Part shown: one piece after another, positions 46,359-53,612 of the stretch
Layout of the letters: each line of letters opens with the position of its first letter
Position numbering within the stretch: position 1 is the first letter of the stretch
From: Cellulosimicrobium protaetiae
Lineage (GTDB): Bacteria > Actinomycetota > Actinomycetes > Actinomycetales > Cellulomonadaceae
DNA: 64,000 nucleotides
Direction: 5' to 3'
NCBI RefSeq assembly: GCF_009708005.2
Contig: NZ_CP052757.1
Location: 4,340,001-4,404,000, forward strand
Program-made: the position numbers and the translations under genes
The notes under the pieces: generated by a model
Databases searched by the model: none
What the model was told of the DNA's origin: nothing
The model's input: the letters and a program-made list of their open reading frames with translations, nothing else

Positions 46359-47750
46359 GTGACCGACTCCTACGTCAAGGCCGTCAACTCCGGCGTCACC
46401 AAGACGCTCGCCAAGAAGCTCGGGCTCCCGCGCCCGGCGGTCCTGCGCCGCTTCCGCGCGGGCGACCCCCTCACCGTCGGGCCCGTGCTCGTCCTCGGTG
46501 GGACGCCCGGCGTCCGAGACGACGCCGACCGCGTCGCCGAGGCCCTGCTGGCCTGGGACCTCGACGTGCGCCAGACCGCGGACGACACGACCCGCTGGGG
46601 CGCGGTCGTCGTCGTGCTCAGCGGGATCGAGCGCCCGGAAGACGCGTCCGCGCCCGTCCTGGCGCTGTCGGCGAGCCTGCGCCGCCTCGCGCCGAACGGC
46701 CGCGTCGTGACGATCTCGCGCGCGCCCGCCGACACCGACTCCCCCGAGCTCGCCGCCGCCCGCGAGGGCGTCGACGGCCTCCTGCGCTCCGTCGCCAAGG
46801 AGCTCCGCTACGGCGCCACCGGTAACGGCATCCAGGTCACCGACGACGCCCCCGTCGACAGCCCGAACGTCCTCGCAACCCTCCGCTTCTTCCTGTCGGC
46901 GAAGTCCGCCTTCGTCGACGGCCAGCTCCTCCGCGTCGGCGCCGGCGCGCCGTCGGACCAGGGTGCTCCCTCGGGGGACCAGGGCTCCGGCGCCGGACTC
47001 GACCAGCCCCTCGCGGGCAAGGTCGCCGTCGTCACCGGCGCGGCGCGCGGCATCGGGGCGCAGGTCGCCCGGACGCTCGCGCGCGACGGCGCGAAGGTCG
47101 TCGTGGTCGACGTCCCCGCGGCGGGCGAGGCGCTCGCCAAGGTCGCGAACGAGATCAAGGGCACGGCGCTCCAGCTCGACGTGACCGCCGACGACGCGGG
47201 CGCACGCATCCTCGAGCACGCCCGCGCACGGCACGGCGGGATCGACGTCCTGGTGCACAACGCCGGGATCCTGCGCGACAAGCTGCTCGCCAACATGTCC
47301 GCGGACAAGTGGGACGCCGTCGTCGCGGTGAACCTCGCCGCGCAGCTCCGGATCACGGAGTACCTGCTCGGCGCGAACGGGTTCTCCTCGGAGCCGCGCA
47401 TCGTCTCGCTCGCGTCCACGAGCGGCATCGCGGGCAACCGCGGCCAGTCGAACTACGCGTTCTCGAAGGCCGGCGTCATCGGGCACACGCGGGCGTTCGC
47501 TCGGCTGCTCGCCGCGCCGGGCGGGCCGGGCGGCACGGCGAACGCCGTCGCGCCGGGGTTCATCGAGACGGACATGACGGCGTCGATCCCGTTCGTCCAG
47601 CGCGAGGTCGCGCGTCGCGTCGCGTCGCTCCAGCAGGGCGGCCAGCCCGTGGACGTGGCCGAGGCGATCGCGTTCCTCGCGTCGCCAGGAGCCGCGGGCG
47701 TCAACGGCCAGGTGCTGCGCGTGTGCGGGCAGAACGTGGTGGGCCGGTGA
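46359..47750 (+). CDS. fabG4: High-molecular-weight 3-oxoacyl-CoA/ACP reductase (FabG4 type)
   Basis: A 463-residue SDR enzyme with a flavodoxin-like N-terminal domain (residues 1-185: VGPVLVLGGTPGVRDDADRVAEALLAW) that is typical of HMwFabG. A linker (APSDQGAPSGDQGSG) of repeat character separates it from the reductase domain: VAVVTGAARGIGAQVARTL (NADH/NADPH site), VLVHNAGILRDKLLANM, SLASTSGIAGNRGQSNYAFSKAG with the Ser-Tyr-Lys triad, and ANAVAPGFIETDM. GTG start at 46359 after GAGAGGAACCACCC. It reduces 3-oxoacyl thioesters in the cluster. Confidence 0.93.
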   Translation: MTDSYVKAVNSGVTKTLAKKLGLPRPAVLRRFRAGDPLTVGPVLVLGGTPGVRDDADRVAEALLAWDLDVRQTADDTTRWGAVVVVLSGIERPEDASAPVLALSASLRRLAPNGRVVTISRAPADTDSPELAAAREGVDGLLRSVAKELRYGATGNGIQVTDDAPVDSPNVLATLRFFLSAKSAFVDGQLLRVGAGAPSDQGAPSGDQGSGAGLDQPLAGKVAVVTGAARGIGAQVARTLARDGAKVVVVDVPAAGEALAKVANEIKGTALQLDVTADDAGARILEHARARHGGIDVLVHNAGILRDKLLANMSADKWDAVVAVNLAAQLRITEYLLGANGFSSEPRIVSLASTSGIAGNRGQSNYAFSKAGVIGHTRAFARLLAAPGGPGGTANAVAPGFIETDMTASIPFVQREVARRVASLQQGGQPVDVAEAIAFLASPGAAGVNGQVLRVCGQNVVGR

Positions 47751-48856
47751 CCGCCGCGCCCACGTCGCCCGACGGCGCCGCGGCGTCTCCCGTCGGCGCC
47801 GCGCCCGAGCGCGTCGAGACGCTGCCCGCGATCCCCGGGCTCGGCGGGCTGTACGTGCGCGGGGTCGCGGCGTCGGGGCGGATCGCGGCGGCGCACCGAC
47901 TCCCCGGCCGGGGACGGCACGATCTCGCGCTGCCCGACGTCACGTACCGCGTCGCAGGTGTGCCGACAGGCGACGCCACCGCTCCCGGCCACGTGGGCAG
48001 CGCCGCGCACCTGGCGCGGTACGCGCGCCTCGTGGGCGAGGCCCCGTCGGAGGTGCTCCCCGCCGGGTACCTGCACGTGCTCGGGTTCCCGCTCGCGACG
48101 GCCGTCATGGTCCGGACCGACTTCCCGCTGCCGCTGCTCGGCATGGTGCACCTCGCGAACTCGGTGTCCGTGCTGCGCCCGGTGCGGCTCGGGGACACGC
48201 TCGAGGTGCGGGCCTGGGCCGAGGGGCTGCGGCCGCACCGGCGCGGGGTCCAGGTGGACCTCGTCACGGAGGTCTCCGTCGAGCGCACCGACGACGAGCG
48301 CGCAGCCGGGAGCGGGCTGTCGGCGACGACGCTCGCCTACCGGGGGGTCTCGACGTACCTCGCGAAGGGCGTCACGCTCCCGGGCGGCCCGGTGGACGAG
48401 GACGCCGCGGCGGCGCCGGGCACCGAGACGTTCGTCCCCCCGCTCCCGACGGCCCGGTGGGCGCTCGGCGCGGGGACCGGCCGCGCGTACGCGGCCGTCT
48501 CCGGCGACCGGAACCCCATCCACACGTCGGGGCTCGGCGCCAAGGCGTTCGGTTTCCCGCGCGCCATCGCGCACGGGATGTACACCGCCGCGCGGGCGCT
48601 CGCCGAGGCAGGGCCGCGCCGCGGCGACGCCTACGACTGGACGGTGTCGTTCGCGAAGCCCGTCCTGCTGCCCAGCACGGTCGACGTCGCGCTGCGCCCC
48701 GCGCGCGACGTGCCCGCTGCGGTGCGGGACGCCGTCGGACAGGTCGCCCCTGCCGTTCCCGACGGTGCGGGCAGCCCGGCGACGGGCGTCGTCTACCAGG
48801 CGTGGGACGGCAAGGGCCGGTTGCACCTCTCGGGCCGGGTCACGCCCCGCTCCTGA
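47747..48856 (+). CDS. MaoC-like (R)-hydratase/dehydratase (HtdX-like)
   Basis: A 369-residue double hot-dog protein. The C-terminal half carries the hydratase motif YAAVSGDRNPIHTSGLGAKAFGFPRAIAHGMYTAARAL, with the catalytic Asp/His pair. The N-terminal half holds a second, degenerate hot-dog (PLPLLGMVHLANSVSVLRPVRLGDTLEVRAWAEGL). It adds or removes water at enoyl thioesters. The GTG start overlaps the fabG4 stop. The last 17 bases overlap the convergent membrane protein gene. Confidence 0.92.
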   Translation: MTAAPTSPDGAAASPVGAAPERVETLPAIPGLGGLYVRGVAASGRIAAAHRLPGRGRHDLALPDVTYRVAGVPTGDATAPGHVGSAAHLARYARLVGEAPSEVLPAGYLHVLGFPLATAVMVRTDFPLPLLGMVHLANSVSVLRPVRLGDTLEVRAWAEGLRPHRRGVQVDLVTEVSVERTDDERAAGSGLSATTLAYRGVSTYLAKGVTLPGGPVDEDAAAAPGTETFVPPLPTARWALGAGTGRAYAAVSGDRNPIHTSGLGAKAFGFPRAIAHGMYTAARALAEAGPRRGDAYDWTVSFAKPVLLPSTVDVALRPARDVPAAVRDAVGQVAPAVPDGAGSPATGVVYQAWDGKGRLHLSGRVTPRS

Positions 48857-49412
48857 CCAGTCTCGTCGCCGCCCGGGCCGACCGGCGCGCCTGCCGGACG
48901 GCCCGGGCGTGGTCACGCACGTCTCCCCTCAGCGCGACGTACGCCGACACGATGTCGACGGCGGCCGTGAACAGCATCCCGATGACGGCCGCGGCCCAGT
49001 ACGGGCTCGCGACCGGGATCAGCACCGTGATCCATGCGACGGCGCCGAGGCTCATGGCGCCGCCGAGGGCACACGAACCGAAGAGCACCCACCGGGCGAC
49101 GCCCGCGCTCGTCAGCACAGCGCCCAGCACGCTATGGACGAGTCCGAGCGAGCCGACGGCCAGGACGAGGAGGAGCACACCGTCGAGCGTCGTACCGCCC
49201 CAGGCCCAGTCGAAGAAGGCGACCAGGAGGAGCGTGGCGAAGCTGAACGCCGTGCACACGAGCGCGGCAAGCCCGAGAAGCGTCACGACGAGTCCGGCGC
49301 GATGAACCGTGCGTGGAGCACGAGGCACGTCGACAGTCACTCGGGGAGCGCGCGGTCGCGGCCGCTCCCTCTTCTGCCAGTCCCAGACGGGCTCGGGCGG
49401 TTCGTGGTGCAT
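48840..49412 (-). CDS. Hypothetical four-helix membrane protein
   Basis: A 190-residue protein with a hydrophilic basic N-terminus (RERPRPRAPRVTVDVPRAPR) and four hydrophobic stretches: VVTLLGLAALVCTAFSFATL, GVLLLVLAVGSLGLVHSVLG, ARWVLFGSCALGGAMSLGAV and AAVIGMLFTAAVDIVSAYVAL. A basic tail ends it. No family was recognised. The ATG at 49412 is preceded by GGGGGCCGCACGCC. It overlaps the 3' end of the MaoC gene tail to tail. Confidence 0.65.
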   Translation of the reverse strand: MHHEPPEPVWDWQKRERPRPRAPRVTVDVPRAPRTVHRAGLVVTLLGLAALVCTAFSFATLLLVAFFDWAWGGTTLDGVLLLVLAVGSLGLVHSVLGAVLTSAGVARWVLFGSCALGGAMSLGAVAWITVLIPVASPYWAAAVIGMLFTAAVDIVSAYVALRGDVRDHARAVRQARRSARAATRLVRSGA

Positions 49413-49463
49413 GGCGTGCGGCCCCCTTCGTCGACGACCCCGAGCGTCGGGGCGCGTCGCACG

Positions 49464-50147
49464 CTAGCGGCGCACGGGCCTCTCCGAACCGTTGTCCACA
49501 GGCCCCGTCGGCGCCGAGGTCACGAGGGCGTCGAGGCGGGCCAGCAGCCCGTCGCGGACGGTCGGCCACTCGTCGAGCAGGATCGAGAAGTACGCCGTGT
49601 CCTGGCGGGACCCGTCGGGTGCGACGCGGTGGCCGCGGAGCACGCCCTCGGGCACGGCGCCCAGGCGCCGGATCGCGCCGATGGAGCGGCTGTTGCGCGC
49701 GTCGGCCCGCAGCGCGACGCGCGCGACGTCGAGGTCCTCGAACGCGTGGCGCAGCAGCAGGTACTTGCACGCCGGGTTGGTCACGCCGCCCCACCACTCG
49801 CGCGCGTAGAACGTCGAGCCGAGCTCGATCCGGCCCTGCGAGGGCACCCACTCGTAGAGGGACGTGGACCCGCGGACGACGTCCGCGTCGCCGGGCGTGC
49901 CGCCGGACCCCGAGTCCGACCCAGCGCCGACCACCGCGAACGCCAGCCGACCGGGTGCGGCGACGGCGTCGCGGACGTAGGCGGTCATCGCTTCCGTCCC
50001 GCTCGGCACGCGGCTGGACATGCCGGCCCAGATGCCGTCGTCGACGAGGGCGCCGAGCGCGGGAGCGTGGGTCTCGTCGAGCGGGACGAGGCGGACGCCG
50101 AAGCCGTCGAGGGTGGTGTCGTGCTGCACCCGCACATCCCACCACAC
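49464..50147 (-). CDS. GNAT family N-acetyltransferase (RimJ/RimL-like), paralogue A
   Basis: A protein of up to 227 residues. Motifs: LDGFGVRLVPLDETHAPALGALVDDGIWAGM, RIELGSTFYAREWWGGVTNPACKYLLLRHAFEDLDVARVALRADARNSRSIGAIRRLGAVPEGVLRGHRVAPDGSRQDTAYFSILLDEWP. This is the RimJ/RimL type that acetylates N-termini or small molecules. Three GTGs in frame (50147, 50135, 50129) compete; the family homology begins about residue 8, so any of them is possible. The other paralogue at 50486-51133 shows the same segment order and is clearly from the same duplication. Confidence 0.88.
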   Translation of the reverse strand: MWWDVRVQHDTTLDGFGVRLVPLDETHAPALGALVDDGIWAGMSSRVPSGTEAMTAYVRDAVAAPGRLAFAVVGAGSDSGSGGTPGDADVVRGSTSLYEWVPSQGRIELGSTFYAREWWGGVTNPACKYLLLRHAFEDLDVARVALRADARNSRSIGAIRRLGAVPEGVLRGHRVAPDGSRQDTAYFSILLDEWPTVRDGLLARLDALVTSAPTGPVDNGSERPVRR

Positions 50148-50218
50148 CCCCTCGGCCCGACCGCGTGCGAGTCACGGAACCCGTGCTTACGGTCGTGCCT
50201 CCGACGAGAGGAGCACCC

Positions 50219-50392
50219 ATGGGACTCGGAGACAAGGCGAAGCACGCGGCCGAGGAGGCCGGCGGCAAGCTCAAGGAAGGCGCGGGCAAGCTCACGGACA
50301 ACGAGCGGCTCGAGGCCGAGGGCAAGGCCGACCAGGCGAAGGCCGACCTCAAGCAGGCGGGCGACGACGTGAAGGACGCGTTCGACAAGTAG
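50219..50392 (+). CDS. CsbD family stress protein
   Basis: A 57-residue, Lys/Glu/Ala-rich protein of the CsbD family: MGLGDKAKHAAEEAGGKLKEG, AGKLTDNERLEAEGKADQAK and ADLKQAGDDVKDAFDK. CsbD-like proteins are small, soluble and often made under general stress control; the biochemical role is not known. The ATG follows GAGAGGAGCACCC, a strong ribosome site, and a hairpin comes directly after the stop. Confidence 0.9.
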   Translation: MGLGDKAKHAAEEAGGKLKEGAGKLTDNERLEAEGKADQAKADLKQAGDDVKDAFDK

Positions 50393-50412
50393 TCCGCCTC
50401 CGATGCGCTCAC

Positions 50413-50438
50413 GAGGGCCCCGCTCCGGCGGGGCCCTC
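50413..50438. terminator. Terminator of csbD
   Basis: GAGGGCCCCGC and GCGGGGCCCTC make an 11-bp perfect stem with a 4-base loop, 20 bases after the csbD stop. Confidence 0.8.
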
Positions 50439-50485
50439 GGTGCGTCCGGGACGGAGGGTTGGGTCCGGAGCGTCGGGCGCCGTGA

Positions 50486-51133
50486 CTACGACGCGGCGAG
50501 CGGCAGCGGGACGACCGGGTGCGCCGGGGCGAGCACGGGCACGACGCGCGGCGTGTTGATCCGCTCCAGCAGCCCGACCTCGACGGTCGGCCACTCGGGC
50601 GCGAGGATCGAGAACATCACGGAGTCGGCGCGCGTCCCGTCGGGCGCGGTGCGGTGGCCGCGCATGACGCCCTCCTCGTACGCGCCGAGGCGTCGCATCG
50701 CCCCGAGCGAGCGCGTGTTGCGCGTGTCGACGCGGAAGCCCACGCGGTGCACGTCCCACGTCTCGAACGCGTGCCGCAGGAGCAGCCACTTGGTCACGGG
50801 GTTGACGAGGCTCCCCCACGTCGAGCGGGCGTAGAACGTCCGGCCGACCTCGACGCGGCGGTCGACGAGCGACAGGTCGCGGAAGGCGGTGCTCCCGAGC
50901 ACCTCGCCGGCGCCGCCGTCAGTCCCTGCGGCGCGCACGACGAAGCCCGTCAGGTCGGGCGCGGCGCGCGTCGCGGCCACGAGCTCGGCCATCCCCGCGA
51001 CCCCGAAGGGCATGGGGATGCTCATGCCTGACCACATCGCCTCGTCGACGAGGCCGGCCAGTGTCTCAGCGTGCTCCAGGGCCAGCGGTTCCAGGCGGAA
51101 TCCGTGCCCCGAGAGGACGACGTCGTGCAGCAC
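50486..51133 (-). CDS. GNAT family N-acetyltransferase (RimJ/RimL-like), paralogue B
   Basis: A 215-residue acetyltransferase. LSGHGFRLEPLALEHAETLAGLVDEAMWSGM, RVEVGRTFYARSTWGSLVNPVTKWLLLRHAFETWDVHRVGFRVDTRNTRSLGAMRRLGAYEEGVMRGHR and ADSVMFSILAPEWPTVEVGL match paralogue A in order and spacing. The GTG at 51133 starts right before the homology; an upstream TTG is less likely. No clear ribosome site is seen. The 114 bases between it and the stop of the next minus gene (51134-51247) show no other feature. Confidence 0.87.
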   Translation of the reverse strand: MLHDVVLSGHGFRLEPLALEHAETLAGLVDEAMWSGMSIPMPFGVAGMAELVAATRAAPDLTGFVVRAAGTDGGAGEVLGSTAFRDLSLVDRRVEVGRTFYARSTWGSLVNPVTKWLLLRHAFETWDVHRVGFRVDTRNTRSLGAMRRLGAYEEGVMRGHRTAPDGTRADSVMFSILAPEWPTVEVGLLERINTPRVVPVLAPAHPVVPLPLAAS

Positions 51134-51247
51134 AGCGCATATCAGAGCACACGCGGACGACGCCGCCAAGAGGGTCCGGCGACGTCGTGGACAACGCTTG
51201 TCGACGGCCCGGTGAACGGCTGTCCCGGCGGTCCCGCCGGCGCCAGG

Positions 51248-52669
51248 TCAGACGGCGGGGCCGCACCCCGCGGCGTCGGCGAGGAAGCCCGCCGCGGCGG
51301 TCGCGAAGAGTCCCTCGAGACCGGACCCCACGGGCACCGGGCGCGGGTCGTCGGCCACGGCCCAGCAGCCGTCGACGACCTCGTACCGCGTCGCAGGGCC
51401 GTGCTCCACGTACGACCGCACGGCCTCGACGAGCCGGACGACGTCCGCACCCGTCGTCCCGACGCCGACGGACGCGCGGATCGCGCCCGCGTCGTACCCG
51501 AGGCGCGCGAGCAGCGGGTGGGCGCAGAAGCGGCCGTCGCGCACGCCGATTCCGTGCTCGGCGGAGAGGTACGCGGCGACGAGGCCCGGGTCGTGACCCT
51601 CGACGGAAAACGTGACGACCCCGACCGGGTCGACCGCGTCCTCCCAGACCCGCACGACCCGCACACTCGGGACCGCCTCCAGCCCGGCGACGAGCGCCGC
51701 GCGCAGCGTCGCCTCGTGCGCGTGGAGGTCGGCCGGGTCGAGCGTCGCGAGCGCGTCGCACGCCGCCGCGAGCGCCGCGGCACCCACCACGTTGGGCGAC
51801 CCGGCCTCGTGGCGCGCGGGCGCCGTCTGCCACTGCGTGCCGGTGACGGATACCTGCCGCACCGCACCGCCGCCGGCGAGGTAGGGCGTGCCCGCGTCGA
51901 GCCAGTCGCGACGGCCCACGAGCGCGCCCGCGCCGAACGGCGCGTACGTCTTGTGGCCGGAGAACGCGACGTAGTCGACGCCGGAGTCGGCGAGCGAGAA
52001 CCCGCGGTGCGGGACGAGCTGGGCGCCGTCGAGGACGACGCGCGCCCCGGCGTCGTGCGCGATCCGCACGACGTCCGCGACGGGCAGCGACTCGCCCGTG
52101 ACGTTCGACGCGCCGGTCACCGCGACCAGGGCGTAGGGAAAGCGCGCGAGCTCGGTGCGCAGGCCGGACAGCGTCTCCGCGACGGACGCGCCGCCCGCGA
52201 GGACCGTCGCGCCGCCCGCGCGCTGCCACGGCAGCAGGTTCGCGTGGTGCTCGACGTCGAGGACGAGCACACGACCAGGCGTCCCGTCCGCGTTCGCCGG
52301 GACGCAGCCCGCGAGCAGGTTGAGCGAGTCGGTCGTGTTGCGTGTGACGACCGTGACGTCGTCCTCGCGCGCGCCGACGAACGCGCCGATCGTGCGGCGC
52401 GACGCCTCGTAGAGCGCCGTCGAGACCTGCGACAGGTAGCCCGCGCCGCGGTGCACGCTCGCGTAGAGCGGCAGCACCTCGGTCACGCGGTCCGCGACGG
52501 AGCGCAGCGCCGGGGCCGAGGCCGCGACGTCGAGGTTCGCGTACGGGACGCTGCGGCCGTCGACGAGCGGCACGAGCGTGTCCGCGCCGACGACAGGCAG
52601 GAGGGCGGGCGCGGCAGCGATCTCCGCCAGGTCAGGGGCCGAACACTCGACGTCCGCGAGAGCAGTCAT
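51248..52669 (-). CDS. Cysteine desulfurase-like PLP enzyme (class V aminotransferase)
   Basis: A 473-residue PLP enzyme of the NifS/SufS/Csd group. Motifs: VPYANLDVAASAPALRSVADRV, TTDSLNLLAG, VLVLDVEHHANLLPWQ with the SufS-type His-His, VVLDGAQLVPHRG (Asp), and VAFSGHKTYAPFGAGALVGR with the PLP lysine. The expected catalytic Cys loop is unclear: the late region reads GIGVRDGRFCAHPLLARLG, where the Cys is a candidate. A C-terminal part of about 40 residues resembles no domain. SAM-IV control argues for a role in sulfur mobilisation (from cysteine or an analogue) rather than housekeeping Fe-S assembly. The ATG follows GGAGGACTGTGCC. Confidence 0.9.
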   Translation of the reverse strand: MTALADVECSAPDLAEIAAAPALLPVVGADTLVPLVDGRSVPYANLDVAASAPALRSVADRVTEVLPLYASVHRGAGYLSQVSTALYEASRRTIGAFVGAREDDVTVVTRNTTDSLNLLAGCVPANADGTPGRVLVLDVEHHANLLPWQRAGGATVLAGGASVAETLSGLRTELARFPYALVAVTGASNVTGESLPVADVVRIAHDAGARVVLDGAQLVPHRGFSLADSGVDYVAFSGHKTYAPFGAGALVGRRDWLDAGTPYLAGGGAVRQVSVTGTQWQTAPARHEAGSPNVVGAAALAAACDALATLDPADLHAHEATLRAALVAGLEAVPSVRVVRVWEDAVDPVGVVTFSVEGHDPGLVAAYLSAEHGIGVRDGRFCAHPLLARLGYDAGAIRASVGVGTTGADVVRLVEAVRSYVEHGPATRYEVVDGCWAVADDPRPVPVGSGLEGLFATAAAGFLADAAGCGPAV

Positions 52670-52694
52670 GGCACAGTCCTCCAGGGTCGTCCGG

Positions 52695-52820
52695 GGAGAA
52701 CCTCCCCGCGCTTGCCACCCGCCGGTCGGCGTGCGGCCTGGTCGTCACCCGGGGCACCCCGCCGCGAGAGGAGGGTTGCCGGCCAGCAAACCGGGGTTTC
52801 ACGCTGGCACTCATGACCTG
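52695..52820 (-). promoter_or_regulatory. SAM-IV riboswitch (upstream of cysteine-desulfurase-like gene)
   Basis: Minus-strand GGTCATGAGTGCCAGCGTG, AAACCCCGGTTTGCTGGCC, GGCAACCCTCC, CGGCGGGGTGCCCCGGGTGA and CGACCAGGCC, the closest copy to published SAM-IV examples as I recall them. P2 is GCCAGC with GCTGGC. GGCAAGCGCGG and the hairpin GGGGAG-GTT-CTCCCC (52692-52706) end the element, about 15 bases before the ribosome site. Confidence 0.9.
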
Positions 52821-52826
52821 CGTCCC

Positions 52827-52855
52827 AGGATGTGCGCGGGGACGCGCCGTGTCAA
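52827..52855 (-). promoter_or_regulatory. Promoter of the cysteine-desulfurase-like gene
   Basis: TTGACA (52850-52855), 17-base spacer, CATCCT (52827-52832) on the minus strand. The -35 is perfect and the -10 is weak. It starts transcription shortly before the SAM-IV aptamer. Confidence 0.5.
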
Positions 52856-53006
52856 CCGGTGGTCAGGGCGTCTCGGATGGCGGGACGCAGTCCACGGGCA
52901 CGTCGAGGCGCCACCCGGACTCGCCGATCGCGTCGGGCACCCTGCCCAGGGGCTGCTCGGCGAGACGGACGTTTCGCGCGTCGGACACGTGGCGTACGAT
53001 CCCGAG

Positions 53007-53111
53007 CAACCATCCGGAGCGGCCGAGTGACGTGGCACGTCGACGCCGCAGCAACCCCCCGGTCCGTCGCGAGGCGGTCGGGCGCAGGGTGCTACTGCCA
53101 CGATCGATGGA
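53007..53111 (+). promoter_or_regulatory. Probable SAM-I (S-box) riboswitch upstream of rhodanese-metZ
   Basis: Order of S-box landmarks on the plus strand: CCATCCGGAGCGGCCGAGTGAC (k-turn side), GTGGC...CGACGCCGCAGCAACCC, a GC hairpin, then GGGTGCTACTGCC and GATGG. CCATC and GATGG can close P1. The core words GAGnGGnnGAGnGA, GCAACC and GGTGCTA are those of SAM-I, not of SAM-IV. The ribosome site GGAGGAGG follows P1 directly, and the start codon is 9 bases later, fitting translational control. TACGAT at 52995-53000 may be the -10. The strand between this and the divergent SAM-IV promoter (52856-53006) shows no gene. Confidence 0.7.
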
Positions 53112-53120
53112 GGAGGACTC

Positions 53121-53612
53121 ATGAGCGACCAGTCCCAGCAGACGTCGGCAACCGGGGCGGCACTGCCCGACGCCCGACCCGCCGTCGGCTACGCCGGCGA
53201 CATCACCCCGCAGCAGGCGTGGGACCTGCTGACGAACGACGAGCGCGCGGTCCTCGTCGACGTCCGCACCGAGGGCGAGTGGCGCACCATCGGCGTGCCC
53301 GACGCGACGGACCTCGGCCGCGGCGTCGTGTTCGACGAGTGGGTGACCCCGGCCGGGCCCAACCCGCGCTTCGTGGACCAGCTCGTCGAGGCGGGCCTCA
53401 CGCCCGGCGACGAGCGCCCCGTCGTGTTCCTGTGCCGCTCGGGCCAGCGCTCGATCGGCGCGGCGCGCGCGGCCACGGCCGCCGGGCTCGGGCCGTCGTA
53501 CAACGTGCTCGAGGGCTTCGAGGGCGCGCAGGGCTTCTCGGGCCTGCGCGACGTCGAGGGCTGGAAGGTCCGCGGCCTGCCCACCACGACCTACGACGAG
53601 GCGGCCCGATGA
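53121..53612 (+). CDS. Rhodanese-like sulfurtransferase
   Basis: A 163-residue rhodanese domain: VGYAGDITPQQAWDLLTNDERAVLVDVRTEGEWRTIGVPD, and the active-site loop VVFLCRSGQRSIGAARAATAAGLGPSYNVLEGFEGAQ with the catalytic Cys. It is translationally coupled to the following sulfhydrylase (ATGA overlap). Such a pairing is frequent next to metZ and suggests that the rhodanese carries the sulfide or persulfide used by, or released near, MetZ. The pair is preceded by an S-box-like leader, so it should be expressed when SAM is scarce. Confidence 0.9.
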   Translation: MSDQSQQTSATGAALPDARPAVGYAGDITPQQAWDLLTNDERAVLVDVRTEGEWRTIGVPDATDLGRGVVFDEWVTPAGPNPRFVDQLVEAGLTPGDERPVVFLCRSGQRSIGAARAATAAGLGPSYNVLEGFEGAQGFSGLRDVEGWKVRGLPTTTYDEAAR

